64,000 nt of DNA from CALCHA01 sp035548175 (GTDB lineage: Bacteria; Planctomycetota; Phycisphaerae; WQYP01): the NCBI GenBank assembly GCA_035548175.1, contig DASZTO010000007.1:1-64000 (forward strand), given 5' to 3'. The notes below the pieces were generated by a model that did no database searches, was not told the origin of the DNA, and saw nothing but the letters and a program-made list of their open reading frames with translations. Position 1 is the stretch's first letter; each line of letters opens with the position of its first letter. Below are positions 1 to 8,028 of the stretch, one piece after another. The translations under genes were made by a program, and so were the position numbers.

Positions 1-99
1 CTTTCCTTCTCTTTCCACAAATCCAAATCGCCCCCCCCTTGTCACAAGTCCCCCCGCACGGTACTTTGACAGTGCAAATAGCGCTGCTTCCCTACCCCC

Positions 100-139
100 T
101 TTCGTGTCCTTCGTGTTTTTCGTGGCCATTGACGTCGTC
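100..139. repeat. dispersed TTTCGTG-type repeat, upstream copy
   Basis: Units TTTCGTGTC, CTTCGTGTT and TTTCGTGGC follow each other with a 9-base period and end in the tail CATTGACGTCGTCG. This is the first copy of a family that recurs throughout the first 26 kb. Unlike most copies it lies in front of a gene start (about 27 bases before the gene at 166). Nothing else is recognisable in bases 1-165. Confidence 0.75.
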
Positions 140-165
140 GAAGCAGCACCCATGCGGAGGCTCCC

Positions 166-798
166 ATGCGCGCAGCTCACTGGTGCACACGCTCCCTTCT
201 CGCCCTCTCGCTCGCCGCCGGGGCTCTCCTCCTCGCCGCCCCCGCCACCCTCCTCCGCGCCGCTCCCGAACCCTCCATCGTCCCCATCTCCTGGGAACTC
301 AACTTCCGCCACGGCCCCCTCGAACGCCTCACCATGAACATCAAAGGCAAGCAGCAATCCTTCTGGTACATGCGCTACACCGTCATCAACAACAGCGGAC
401 GCGATGTCCTCTTCACCCCCGACTTCCAGCTCCTCACCGACACTGGCGAAGCCATCTCCGCCTTCAAAGACGTCCCCAATGAAGTCTTCGACAAAATCAA
501 ATCCATGTCCAACAACACCATGCTCGAAAGCCCCACCAACATCCTCGGCAAACTCCTCCAGGGCGAAGACAACGCCAAAGACGGCGTCATCATCTTCGCC
601 GCCCCCTCCGCCGACGCACACGAATACGACGTCTACGTCTCCGGCCTCTCTGGTGAAACCGCTGAAGTCAAAAACCCCATCACCGGCCAGTCCGCCATCG
701 TCCAGAAAACCCTCGTCCTCCAATACAACGTCCCCGGCGAAGCCATCGGCATCCAACCCCAGCCCCAACTCACCGCCACCAAATGGGTCATGAAATAA
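166..798 (+). CDS. hypothetical exported protein
   Basis: A 210-residue protein with a clear signal peptide: a basic start, a hydrophobic core LLALSLAAGALLLAA at about residues 11-25 and an AxA-like cleavage region near residue 33. The mature part is polar, with a run of alternating polar and hydrophobic residues (FWYMRYTVINNSG, about 66-78) that suggests beta structure, and no catalytic motif I recognise. The start is supported by GGAGG five bases upstream of the ATG. It converges with metH, with repeat units in the gap. It is probably periplasmic or surface-exposed; function unknown. Confidence 0.75.
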   Translation: MRAAHWCTRSLLALSLAAGALLLAAPATLLRAAPEPSIVPISWELNFRHGPLERLTMNIKGKQQSFWYMRYTVINNSGRDVLFTPDFQLLTDTGEAISAFKDVPNEVFDKIKSMSNNTMLESPTNILGKLLQGEDNAKDGVIIFAAPSADAHEYDVYVSGLSGETAEVKNPITGQSAIVQKTLVLQYNVPGEAIGIQPQPQLTATKWVMK

Positions 799-824
799 CC
801 CGGTAGGGGGGCAGAAACAAAAAA

Positions 825-983
825 CTCCGTGCTCTCCGTGTCCTCCGTGGTTTCATCCAAACGTCGAAACGCGCGCACCCAAAATCCCGCCACCCTCTCA
901 CCAAAACACAACCATTCGTGCGCATTTGTGTCCATTCGTGGACAATTCCCCTTTCGTGCCCTTCGTGCTTTTCGTGGCCCTTT
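825..983. repeat. dispersed CTCCGTG / CATTYGTG / TTTCGTG repeat cluster
   Basis: Three sub-types of one family sit in the gap between two convergent genes: CTCCGTGCT units at 825-854, CATTTGTG/CATTCGTG units at about 912-940, and CTTTCGTGCC units at about 951-980. The last unit ends five bases from the metH stop codon (988-990). Read in the metH direction the element is the A-rich version CACGAAAGG. No classical hairpin-plus-T-run terminator is seen in the gap, so the repeat itself is the only obvious candidate for a 3'-end signal. Confidence 0.8.
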
Positions 984-987
984 TCCG

Positions 988-3900
988 TCACTCCACGTTG
1001 AAATACCGCGCCTGCCGATGATGCGCAACCAGCGCGCTCGTCGACTGCTCCGGCGTGATGAAATGATTCTCCGTCAACCCGCACCCGATCCGCTCCGGCC
1101 GCAAAAGCTCAAACAGCTTCACCTCATCCTCCAGGTTCGGACACGCCGGATACCCAAACGAATACCTGCACCCCTGATACCGGCACGCAAACAGATCCCG
1201 CATGTTCGCCGAATCGTTCACCGCGATCCCCAACTCCTGCCGCACCCGCTTGTGCCACATCTCCGCCAGCGCCTCCGCCATCTGCACCCCGATCCCGTGC
1301 ATGTACAGATATTCCGTGTAATCTCCGCCCTCGCGCAGCTTGTTCTCATACACCGAAATCTCCGGCCCCATCGTCACGCACGTGAACGCCACCACGTCAA
1401 ACTCCCCCGCCCCGCCCTGCCCCTGCGGCCGGAAGAAATCGCTCAGGCACCACCGCTTCTTGTCCACCTGCCGCGGAAAATGAAACCGCAACCGCTCCTT
1501 CCCCGTCGGCCGCCCCTCCCCATCCACCTCATAAATCACCAGGTCGTTCTTCTCCGCCAGGCATGGAAAATACCCGTACGCCACCGCCGGCTTCAGCACC
1601 CCCAACTCCTGCACCTTCTTCTTCACCCGCTCATAAATCGGCCGCACCGTCTCCTCCGTCCACGCGCGAAACTCCTCCCGCGATTTGTTACCGCTTTTGA
1701 ACTGCCACTGCCCCCGAAACAGCGCCACCTCATCGATATACGGAAACACCTGCTCCACCGGAATATCCTTGACGATCCGCGTGCCATAAAACGGCGCCGC
1801 CGGCACCGGCGCATGCCGATCAATATCCGAAACCGCGAACTCCTCCGTCGTCGGCCCCACCTCCTCCTGACTACTGACTTCTGACTTCTGACTTCCGCCC
1901 CCTCGGCAATACGCCGCCGCCCGCTCCTCCTCCACCCCCGTCTCCACCAGCAACTCCGCAATCCGGTTCCCCGCAATGTGATCCATCACCTTCAACCCCT
2001 CGAATGCATCCTTGCCATAAAACAGCGGCCCCGCATAAATGTTCCGCAGGTCCTTCTCCACGTACTTCCGCGTCAGCGCCGCCCCGCCCAGGATCACCGG
2101 AAACGTCAGCTTCTGCCGGTTCAATTCCACCAGGTCATCCCTCATCACCAGCGTCGATTTCACCAGCAGCCCCGACAGCCCCACCGCGTCCGCCCCCACT
2201 TCCTTCGCCTTCTCGATCACATTCTGAATCGGCTGCTTGATGCCGATGTTGTAAACCGTGTACCCGTTGTTCGACAAAATAATGTCCACCAGGTTCTTCC
2301 CGATGTCATGCACGTCCCCCTTCACCGTCGCCAGCACCAGCTTCCCGCGGCTCTGCCCCTCCCCCCCCCCAACCTTCTCCATGTACTGCTCCAGGTGCGC
2401 CACCGCCGTCTTCATCACCTCCGCGCTCTGCAGCACGAACGGCAACTGCATCTGACCGCTCCCAAATAATTCCCCCACCACCTTCATCCCCGCCAGCAGA
2501 TGCTCGTTGATGATCTCCAGCGGCGCGTATTTCTGCCGCGCCTCCTCCAGGTGCTCCACCAGTTTCTGCTTGTCCCCATCGATGATGTGCCGCTGCAGCT
2601 TCTGCTCGATCGACAGCGACTCCAGCTTCGCCGCCGATTCATCCTTCGGCGGCGCCCCCAGCGTCGACAGCAGCCCCAGCGGGTTGTAATCCGCCGCCTG
2701 CTTGTCGTAAATCAAATCCAACGCCCACTGATAATGCACCGGATCGATCTTGTTCTGCGGCAAAATCTTGCTCGCATGCACGATCGCGCTCGTCAGCCCC
2801 GCCTTCACGCACTCCTGGAAAAACGCCGAATTCAGCACCATCCGCGCATACGGCTTCAGCCCGAACGACACGTTCGACAGCCCCAGCGTCGTGTGGCAGT
2901 TCGGAAACTCCCGCGAGATCCGCCGAATCCCCTCCACCGTCTCGAGCGCCAGCCGCCGCACCTCCTCCTGCCCCGTCACGATCGGAAAAATCAGCGGATC
3001 AAAATAAATGTCCGTCTCTGGAATCCCATATTTCTCCACCAGCAGCCCATACAACCGCCGCGCAATCTCCATCTTGCGGTCGGCCGTCTTCCCCATCGCC
3101 TCCACCTTGTCCTCGTCGATCGTCCCCGCCACCACCGCCGCTCCATACCGCCGCAGCAGATAGCACATCTTCGCCAGCTTCTCCTCCCCATCCTCCAGGT
3201 TGATCGAGTTGACGATGCACTTCCCCGGCGCCGCCTTCAGCCCCGCCTCGATCACATCCAACTGCGTCGAATCGATCATCAGCGGCGCCGTCACATCCTT
3301 CGCAAACCGCTGCACCACCTTCATCATGTCCGGCACCCCGTCCCGCCCCACGTAATCCACGCACACATCCACCACGTGCGACCCCTCCTTCACCTGTTCC
3401 CGCCCGATCGCCGCGCACGTATCGATGTCCTCGTTGAGAATCGCCTCCTTGAACTTCTTCGACCCGTTTGTGTTCGTCCGCTCCCCCACGATCAATATCG
3501 ACAAGTCCTGCCGCGCGTTCACCGCCGAATACAGCGACGCCACCACCGCCGTCTCCCCCGTCGGCTTCCGCCCAAACGCCTGCCGCGCCCGCGGCTTCAC
3601 CCCGCGCAGAGCCTCGGCCACCTTCCGAATATGCTCCGGCGTCGTCCCGCAGCATCCTCCCGCAATGTTGATCCCGAACGTCTGCACAAAATCCACGTGC
3701 GCCTTCGCCAGCTCCTCCGCCGAAAGCGGAAAATGCGTATGCCCCTCATGCAGCACCGGCAACCCCGCGTTCGGCTGCACGCTCAAAAACCGCGTGCAAT
3801 GCTGCGACAAAACCTCCACGTGCTGCCGCATCAGCTCCGGACCCGTCGCGCAGTTCATCCCCAACACGTCGATCGGCAACGCCTCCAGCGCGGCGATCGC

Positions 3901-4608
3901 CGCCGCCATCTCCGTCCCCAGCAGCATCGTCCCCGTCGTCTCCATCGTCACCTGCACCATCAGCGGCACACGCAGGTTCTTCTCGCGCATCACATCCAGG
4001 CATGCCGTCGCCGCGATTTTCGCCACGTTCAAATCAAACTGCGTCTCCACCAGCAGCGCATCAACGCCCCCGTCGATCAGCCCGCGCACCTGCTCCGCAT
4101 ACGAATCCAGCAGCGTCTCGTAATCCGTGTGCCCCAGCGTCGCCGCCTTCGTCCCGGGCCCGATCGACCCCACCACGAACCGCCGCTTCCCGTCGCCGGA
4201 AAATTTCTCCGCCGCCCGCCGCGCAATCTTCACCGCCGCCACGTTCATCTCGTAGCAACGGTCCTGCAGCCCGAATTCCGCCAGCACCAGCTTGTTCGCC
4301 CCGAACGTGTCCGTCTCTACCGCATCCGACCCCGCCGCAAAATACCGCGCATGAATCTCCTCGATCACATCCGGCCGCGACAGCACCAGCAGGTCGACGC
4401 AGTTCTCCTTCCCCCAGAAATCCTTCTCCACCGATAGCTCAAACGTGAAAATCTGCGTCCCCATCCCCCCATCAAAAATCATCACCCGCTCCCGCAGCAA
4501 ATCCAGAAGCGCCGACTCCCCCGCCCCCATCGGCCCCCGAAACCGCCCATCCGTCAAATACGCTTCCACCGTCCGCAAATCATCGATGTTCTTCAAATCA
4601 AGCGACAT
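988..4608 (-). CDS. metH: cobalamin-dependent methionine synthase
   Basis: Full-length (about 1,206 residues) B12-dependent homocysteine methyltransferase, which transfers methyl from 5-methyltetrahydrofolate to homocysteine. The domains are in the usual order: the homocysteine domain (about 20-340) with the zinc-ligand regions GMNCATG and GGCCGTTPEH; the pterin-binding domain (about 370-620); the cobalamin cap and Rossmann domain with the lower-ligand motif GDVHDIGKN; and the C-terminal SAM-binding reactivation domain. The chosen ATG begins MSLDLKN; an upstream in-frame start would add 20 residues. An odd feature is a low-complexity SQKSEVSSQ stretch between the cobalamin and reactivation domains, encoded by TGACTTC heptamers at 1868-1895. 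No cobalamin riboswitch is visible upstream. Confidence 0.96.
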   Translation of the reverse strand: MSLDLKNIDDLRTVEAYLTDGRFRGPMGAGESALLDLLRERVMIFDGGMGTQIFTFELSVEKDFWGKENCVDLLVLSRPDVIEEIHARYFAAGSDAVETDTFGANKLVLAEFGLQDRCYEMNVAAVKIARRAAEKFSGDGKRRFVVGSIGPGTKAATLGHTDYETLLDSYAEQVRGLIDGGVDALLVETQFDLNVAKIAATACLDVMREKNLRVPLMVQVTMETTGTMLLGTEMAAAIAALEALPIDVLGMNCATGPELMRQHVEVLSQHCTRFLSVQPNAGLPVLHEGHTHFPLSAEELAKAHVDFVQTFGINIAGGCCGTTPEHIRKVAEALRGVKPRARQAFGRKPTGETAVVASLYSAVNARQDLSILIVGERTNTNGSKKFKEAILNEDIDTCAAIGREQVKEGSHVVDVCVDYVGRDGVPDMMKVVQRFAKDVTAPLMIDSTQLDVIEAGLKAAPGKCIVNSINLEDGEEKLAKMCYLLRRYGAAVVAGTIDEDKVEAMGKTADRKMEIARRLYGLLVEKYGIPETDIYFDPLIFPIVTGQEEVRRLALETVEGIRRISREFPNCHTTLGLSNVSFGLKPYARMVLNSAFFQECVKAGLTSAIVHASKILPQNKIDPVHYQWALDLIYDKQAADYNPLGLLSTLGAPPKDESAAKLESLSIEQKLQRHIIDGDKQKLVEHLEEARQKYAPLEIINEHLLAGMKVVGELFGSGQMQLPFVLQSAEVMKTAVAHLEQYMEKVGGGEGQSRGKLVLATVKGDVHDIGKNLVDIILSNNGYTVYNIGIKQPIQNVIEKAKEVGADAVGLSGLLVKSTLVMRDDLVELNRQKLTFPVILGGAALTRKYVEKDLRNIYAGPLFYGKDAFEGLKVMDHIAGNRIAELLVETGVEEERAAAYCRGGGSQKSEVSSQEEVGPTTEEFAVSDIDRHAPVPAAPFYGTRIVKDIPVEQVFPYIDEVALFRGQWQFKSGNKSREEFRAWTEETVRPIYERVKKKVQELGVLKPAVAYGYFPCLAEKNDLVIYEVDGEGRPTGKERLRFHFPRQVDKKRWCLSDFFRPQGQGGAGEFDVVAFTCVTMGPEISVYENKLREGGDYTEYLYMHGIGVQMAEALAEMWHKRVRQELGIAVNDSANMRDLFACRYQGCRYSFGYPACPNLEDEVKLFELLRPERIGCGLTENHFITPEQSTSALVAHHRQARYFNVE
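1868..1895. repeat. in-frame TGACTTC heptamer array inside metH
   Basis: Four perfect-length heptamers (TGACTAC then three TGACTTC) on the + strand. In the metH frame they read SQKSEVSSQ and fall in the linker between the B12 domain and the reactivation domain, so the gene stays open. The same heptamer occurs five times in frame in the mannose-6-phosphate isomerase gene at 8810-8844. Confidence 0.85.
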
Positions 4609-4708
4609 GAATTTTAAAAACCTCGTACGTTCGTTCTTCCAATGACAATCCCGCGACACCTTGCGCAATATCCAACAGCACGCCTGCCAAAGCCCCCCGA
4701 AAATCCCC

Positions 4709-4798
4709 GTCGTCGTCTCTGTGTCCTCTGTGCCCTCTGTGGTTTTTTTTCGTCTTCGTGGTCCTTCGTGTTCTTCCGTCCTTCGTGTTTACGTCGTC
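4709..4798. repeat. dispersed CTCTGTG / TTCGTG repeat cluster
   Basis: CTCTGTGTC, CTCTGTGCC and CTCTGTGG units (about 4715-4743) are followed by CTTCGTGG, CTTCGTGTT and CCTTCGTGTT units ending in TACGTCGTC. The TAA stop of the downstream alcohol dehydrogenase gene (4789-4791 on the + strand) lies inside the last unit, so the repeat supplies the stop codon. It also separates this gene from metH. Confidence 0.8.
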
Positions 4799-5793
4799 AG
4801 CACCACCCGAAACCGCGCCTTCCCCGACATCATCCGCTCATACGCCTCCGCCGCTCGCTCCAGCGGATACACCTCCACCATCGGCTTCACACCGCTCAGC
4901 GCGCTGAATCCCATCGTGTCCTCCGAATCGATCGACGATCCCGACGGCCACCCCGCTATCGACCGCCGCCCCCCGATCAGCGGCAACACGCTCACCTGCA
5001 TCGGCTCCGCCGGCGCTCCCACCACCACCAGCCGCCCATCCGTCGCCAGCCCCCCGATCGTGTCCGCCATCGCCTGCGCATTCGTCGCCGTCGCCAGCAC
5101 CACATCCGCCCCACCCAGCCCCTGCAGCGCCTCCGCCACATTCCCTGCCTGGCTGTCGATGTACACATGCGCCCCCAGCTTCTTCACAAACGCCTCCTTC
5201 TCCTTCCCCCGCGCAATCGCCACCGTCCGGAACCCCATCTTCGCCGCATACTGCACCCCCAGATGTCCCAGCCCGCCCACGCCCAGGATCGCCACCGTGT
5301 CCCCCGCCCGCGCCCCGCTGTTCCGCAACGCGTTGAACGTCGTGATCCCCGCACACAACAGCGGCGCCGCCTCCACCGCCGTCAATCCGTCCGGCACCAA
5401 CGCCAACGCCTCAAACGGCACCACCACGTACTCCGCATACCCCCCATCAAAACTCAACCCCGTGATCAGCCCGTTCCGGCACAACACAAAATGGCCACGC
5501 CGGCACGGCTCGCAATGCCCGCAATGCCCCCCATACCACCCCACCCCCGCACGCGTCCCCACCTTCCACTCCGGCACGTCCGGCCCCACTTCATCAATCA
5601 CTCCCACCACCTCATGCCCCGGCACACGGGGATACGTCACCCCCGGCCAATGCCCCTCCTTCGCCATCGAATCCGAATGACACACCCCGCACGCCTCCAC
5701 CTTCACCCGCACCTGCCCCCGCCCCGCGCGCGGCACGGAACGCTCCACCAACTCCAACGCCCCCCCCGCCTTCCCAATCTGAACCGCCCGCAT
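4789..5793 (-). CDS. zinc-dependent alcohol dehydrogenase (MDR family)
   Basis: A 334-residue medium-chain dehydrogenase that oxidises an alcohol with NAD(P). The catalytic zinc region VEACGVCHSD and the downstream GHE are present. The structural zinc loop has all four cysteines (GGHCGHCEPCRRGHFVLC, about 90-107). The cofactor loop is GVGGLGHLG (about 170). It resembles AdhP/AdhA-type enzymes; the substrate cannot be told. The ATG at 5793 has AAGGAG six bases upstream, which is better than the earlier in-frame start. The stop codon lies within a dispersed repeat. Confidence 0.92.
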   Translation of the reverse strand: MRAVQIGKAGGALELVERSVPRAGRGQVRVKVEACGVCHSDSMAKEGHWPGVTYPRVPGHEVVGVIDEVGPDVPEWKVGTRAGVGWYGGHCGHCEPCRRGHFVLCRNGLITGLSFDGGYAEYVVVPFEALALVPDGLTAVEAAPLLCAGITTFNALRNSGARAGDTVAILGVGGLGHLGVQYAAKMGFRTVAIARGKEKEAFVKKLGAHVYIDSQAGNVAEALQGLGGADVVLATATNAQAMADTIGGLATDGRLVVVGAPAEPMQVSVLPLIGGRRSIAGWPSGSSIDSEDTMGFSALSGVKPMVEVYPLERAAEAYERMMSGKARFRVVLTT

Positions 5794-5849
5794 AAAAACT
5801 CCTTCCATCACATCCCAAAATCACCAGAAACTCTCAGCCCCAGAATAGA

Positions 5850-5890
5850 TTTCGTGTTCTTCGTGCCTTTCGTGGCCATTTACCGTCGTC
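5850..5890. repeat. dispersed TTTCGTG repeat at a stop codon
   Basis: Units TTTCGTGTT, CTTCGTGCC and TTTCGTGGCC with the tail ATTTACCGTCGTC. The tail runs directly into the stop codon of the pseudouridine synthase gene (5889-5891). In the sense of that gene the element is the A-rich form GTAAATGGCCACGAAAGG. Confidence 0.8.
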
Positions 5891-7067
5891 ACTCATCGCT
5901 GCCCGCCGCATCCCCCAGCGGATGCTCCGCCCGAATCTCCCGCTGAATCGCCCCCGCATCCTCATGCGCCGGAACCCCGCTCTCCCGCTCCATCCGCTTC
6001 CGCCCCAGAAAACTCCCCCCAAGCACTTTGCCCGCATTCCGCCCGCTCGGCGGCACAAACGGCTTCCTCCCCTTCCGCACCGGCTGCGGCCGAAACGGTT
6101 TGGCCTTCTCCCCCACACTCTCATCTCTCGTCTTTCGTCTTTCGTCTTTCATCTCAGCGCTTAGCCGCTTCCGCTCCTTCTCCATCTCCTTCCGCTCATA
6201 CCACGCCTGCGTCGCCGCCCGCTCCTCCGCCTTCCGCTCCGGCGAACTCGCCTTGTACAACCACTCCACCTCCTTCGCCGATAGCGCCCGATACTCCCCA
6301 ACCCCCAGCCCCCGCAGCGTGATCCGCTCCCCGATCGCCACCCGGTTCAAATCCCGCACCGTGTGCCCCACCCGCGCCATCACCCGCCGTATCTCCCGGT
6401 TCTTCCCCTCCGCTATCTTCACCTCCAATATCGTCCGCCCACGCTCCCGCCCCACCACCTTCACCCCAAACCGCTCCGTCCGCTCCCCCTGCTTCGACCG
6501 CGCACGCTCCCCCGCGCCCCGGCCCCCAGCACGCTCCGGCCCCAGCCACGTCCCCCGCTTGATCTTCTCGATCTCCCCATGCCCCACCCGCCCGTCCACC
6601 TCCACCAGGTACGTCTTCTCCACCCCATACCGCGGATGCGTCAGCCGATTCGCCAGCTCCCCATCATTCGTCATCAGCAGCGCCCCCCGCGAATCCATAT
6701 CCAATCGCCCCACCGGAAACACCCGCTCCTTCACCCCCTTCATCAACTCATACACCGTCTTGCGCCCCTCCGGATCCTCGCTCGTCACCAATATCCCCTT
6801 GGGCTTGTTCAACAAAAAATAAACCCGCTCCTCCTCCTTCAACGCCCCCACGGGAACCTCCCCCGCCGCCACGTCAGCGCCCGCCCCCTCCGCCGACACC
6901 TCCGCCTCATCCACCGTAATCACATCCTTCCCCACCTCCACCATCACCGGCATCCGCCGCCGCACCTCCCCGTTCACGCGCACCCGCCCCGCCTCAATCA
7001 TCGCCTCGCACTCCCGCCGCGACGCAATCCCACAATCCGCCAAAAATCGCTGCAACCGTGTCTTCAT
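5889..7067 (-). CDS. RluB/RsuA-family 23S or 16S rRNA pseudouridine synthase
   Basis: A 392-residue RsuA/RluB-type enzyme that isomerises a uridine in rRNA. An N-terminal S4 RNA-binding domain (about 1-60, TRLQRFLADCGIASRRECE) is followed by the catalytic domain with YFLLNKPKG and the GRLDMDSRGALLM loop holding the nucleophilic aspartate. After about residue 250 there is a long basic tail (RKGRKPFVPPSGR), usual for high-GC members. Part of that tail (KDERRKTRDES) is encoded by TCGTCTTT repeats at 6119-6155. The start lies one base after the vapC stop, with AGGGATGAG before the ATG. An 85-bp copy of the gene start lies at 7804-7888, beyond the VapBC cassette. Confidence 0.93.
   Translation of the reverse strand: MKTRLQRFLADCGIASRRECEAMIEAGRVRVNGEVRRRMPVMVEVGKDVITVDEAEVSAEGAGADVAAGEVPVGALKEEERVYFLLNKPKGILVTSEDPEGRKTVYELMKGVKERVFPVGRLDMDSRGALLMTNDGELANRLTHPRYGVEKTYLVEVDGRVGHGEIEKIKRGTWLGPERAGGRGAGERARSKQGERTERFGVKVVGRERGRTILEVKIAEGKNREIRRVMARVGHTVRDLNRVAIGERITLRGLGVGEYRALSAKEVEWLYKASSPERKAEERAATQAWYERKEMEKERKRLSAEMKDERRKTRDESVGEKAKPFRPQPVRKGRKPFVPPSGRNAGKVLGGSFLGRKRMERESGVPAHEDAGAIQREIRAEHPLGDAAGSDE
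6119..6155. repeat. in-frame TCGTCTTT array inside the pseudouridine synthase gene
   Basis: Repeated TCGTCTTT and TCATCTC units, about 8 bases each, lie within the coding sequence and give the charged peptide KDERRKTRDES in the disordered C-terminal tail. It is a separate word family from the TGACTTC heptamers but has the same property of being tolerated in frame. Confidence 0.7.
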
Positions 7068-7068
7068 C

Positions 7069-7473
7069 TCATCCCTGCTTCAACAACGCCACAAACCCCG
7101 CCTGCTCAAAATGCCGATCCCCCGTCAATGCCTCCTGAATCCCCAGCTCCCGCATGATCTCGAACGAAATGCAATCCACCAGCGACCACTCCTTGTCCGG
7201 CCGCGATCGATACAACGCCAATCCCCGCAAAAACCACTCCTCGCTCGCAGGCACGACCGTGCCGTCTTTCTTCTGCCCAAGCCCCGCCGCCACCTCGCCC
7301 GCGCGCACGCGATCCGCCGTCCCGCTGAATGCCGCGAGAAACTCCGCCGGCACCCACTGCGAAGTCACCAGCCGCAGCGGCCTCTTCGCGTTATCGACCG
7401 CCCGCACATGCAGCCCATCCGTCGGCGAAGACAACGCAATCAAAAACGATGTGTCCGCAAAGTACGTTTTCAA
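7069..7473 (-). CDS. PIN-domain toxin (VapC family)
   Basis: A 134-residue PIN-domain ribonuclease. The acidic active-site positions are visible: Asp in YFADTSFLIAL (about residue 7), Glu in VPAEFL (about 44), Asp in SLVDCISF (about 98) and Asp in LTGDRHF (about 117). The start overlaps the antitoxin stop by four bases (ATGA), so the two are translationally coupled. The toxin stop is one base from the pseudouridine synthase ATG, so the cassette sits flush against that gene. VapC toxins usually cleave tRNA or rRNA; the target here is unknown. Confidence 0.9.
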   Translation of the reverse strand: MKTYFADTSFLIALSSPTDGLHVRAVDNAKRPLRLVTSQWVPAEFLAAFSGTADRVRAGEVAAGLGQKKDGTVVPASEEWFLRGLALYRSRPDKEWSLVDCISFEIMRELGIQEALTGDRHFEQAGFVALLKQG

Positions 7474-7721
7474 GCCCCCTCCTGCCGCCGGGGCGCACCA
7501 TACAAATAATGATCGTGATTCAACGCATAGTCCGCCGGATATCCCCCCTCCGCCGTCCCCGCGAATTTCAACAGAAAATCCCTGACACTCTCCCCACCGC
7601 CCCCCTCTTTGCCAGTCCCCCCCTCCACCTCCGCCGAAATATCCACGCGCGTCCCCTCCGGCAGCGTCCCCTCCGGAACAATCACGCCCCCCTTCACCAT
7701 CCCGCTCATCTTCACCACCAT
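7470..7721 (-). CDS. antitoxin of the upstream VapBC module
   Basis: An 83-residue protein beginning MVVKMSGMVKGGVIVPE, then LPEGTRVDISAE: the short AF2212/DUF104-like or AbrB-like beta-strand start common in antitoxins of PIN toxins. The C-terminal part (DFLLKFAGTAEGGYPADYALNHDHYLYG) should bind the toxin. The ATG at 7721 has AAGGGG seven bases upstream; a longer reading frame would run back to 7784 without family support. It precedes vapC with a 4-base overlap. It is probably autoregulated as a complex, but no operator was identified. Confidence 0.82.
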   Translation of the reverse strand: MVVKMSGMVKGGVIVPEGTLPEGTRVDISAEVEGGTGKEGGGGESVRDFLLKFAGTAEGGYPADYALNHDHYLYGAPRRQEGA

Positions 7722-7768
7722 CTCACATCCCCTTTCACCATTGACGACCACAAAACAACAACCGCCCT

Positions 7769-7888
7769 CGCACCTCCCCGTCAAAAGGCAACGCCCATTT
7801 TACCCCGCCCCGCCTCGATCATCGCCTCGCACTCCCGCCGCGACGCAATCCCGCAATCCGCCACAAACCGCTGCAACCGTGTCTTCAT
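7769..7888 (-). pseudogene. duplicated 5' fragment of the pseudouridine synthase gene
   Basis: Bases 7804-7888 match 6983-7067 (the first 28 codons of the intact gene) at 81 of 85 positions, and a further 13 bases (7769-7781) match 6961-6973 after a short replaced stretch. Three of the four substitutions are silent; one changes L to V. The fragment starts with ATG and reads MKTRLQRFVADCGIAS before diverging into a stop at 7781. Together with the intact copy it brackets the VapBC cassette. The sequence upstream of 7888 is probably the original promoter region of the gene. Confidence 0.88.
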
Positions 7889-7940
7889 AAAATCCCGCAA
7901 CACAATAAAAATATTCCCCCACCAAAAAAACAAATCCCAA

Positions 7941-8028
7941 CCGTCGTCGCCTCTATGCCCTCTGTGCCCTCTCTGGTTACTTCCCGTCTTTCGTGCCTTT
8001 CGTGTTTTTCGTGGCCATTTACGGTCTT
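7941..8028. repeat. dispersed CTCTGTG / TTTCGTG repeat at a stop codon
   Basis: CTCTATGCC, CTCTGTGCC and CTCTCTGG units are followed by TTTCGTGCC, TTTCGTGTT and TTTCGTGGCC with the tail ATTTACGGTC. The end abuts the stop codon of the mannose-6-phosphate isomerase gene (8028-8030). Confidence 0.8.

Noticed and set aside
2500..4437. Long Arg/His/Pro/Leu-rich frame opposite metH
   Set aside because: It is the complement of a confirmed gene; the composition is what GC-rich codons give in the wrong frame, and no family is recognisable.
4609..4788. Cobalamin or SAM riboswitch before metH
   Set aside because: No B12-box or SAM-aptamer sequence was found; only repeat words are present.
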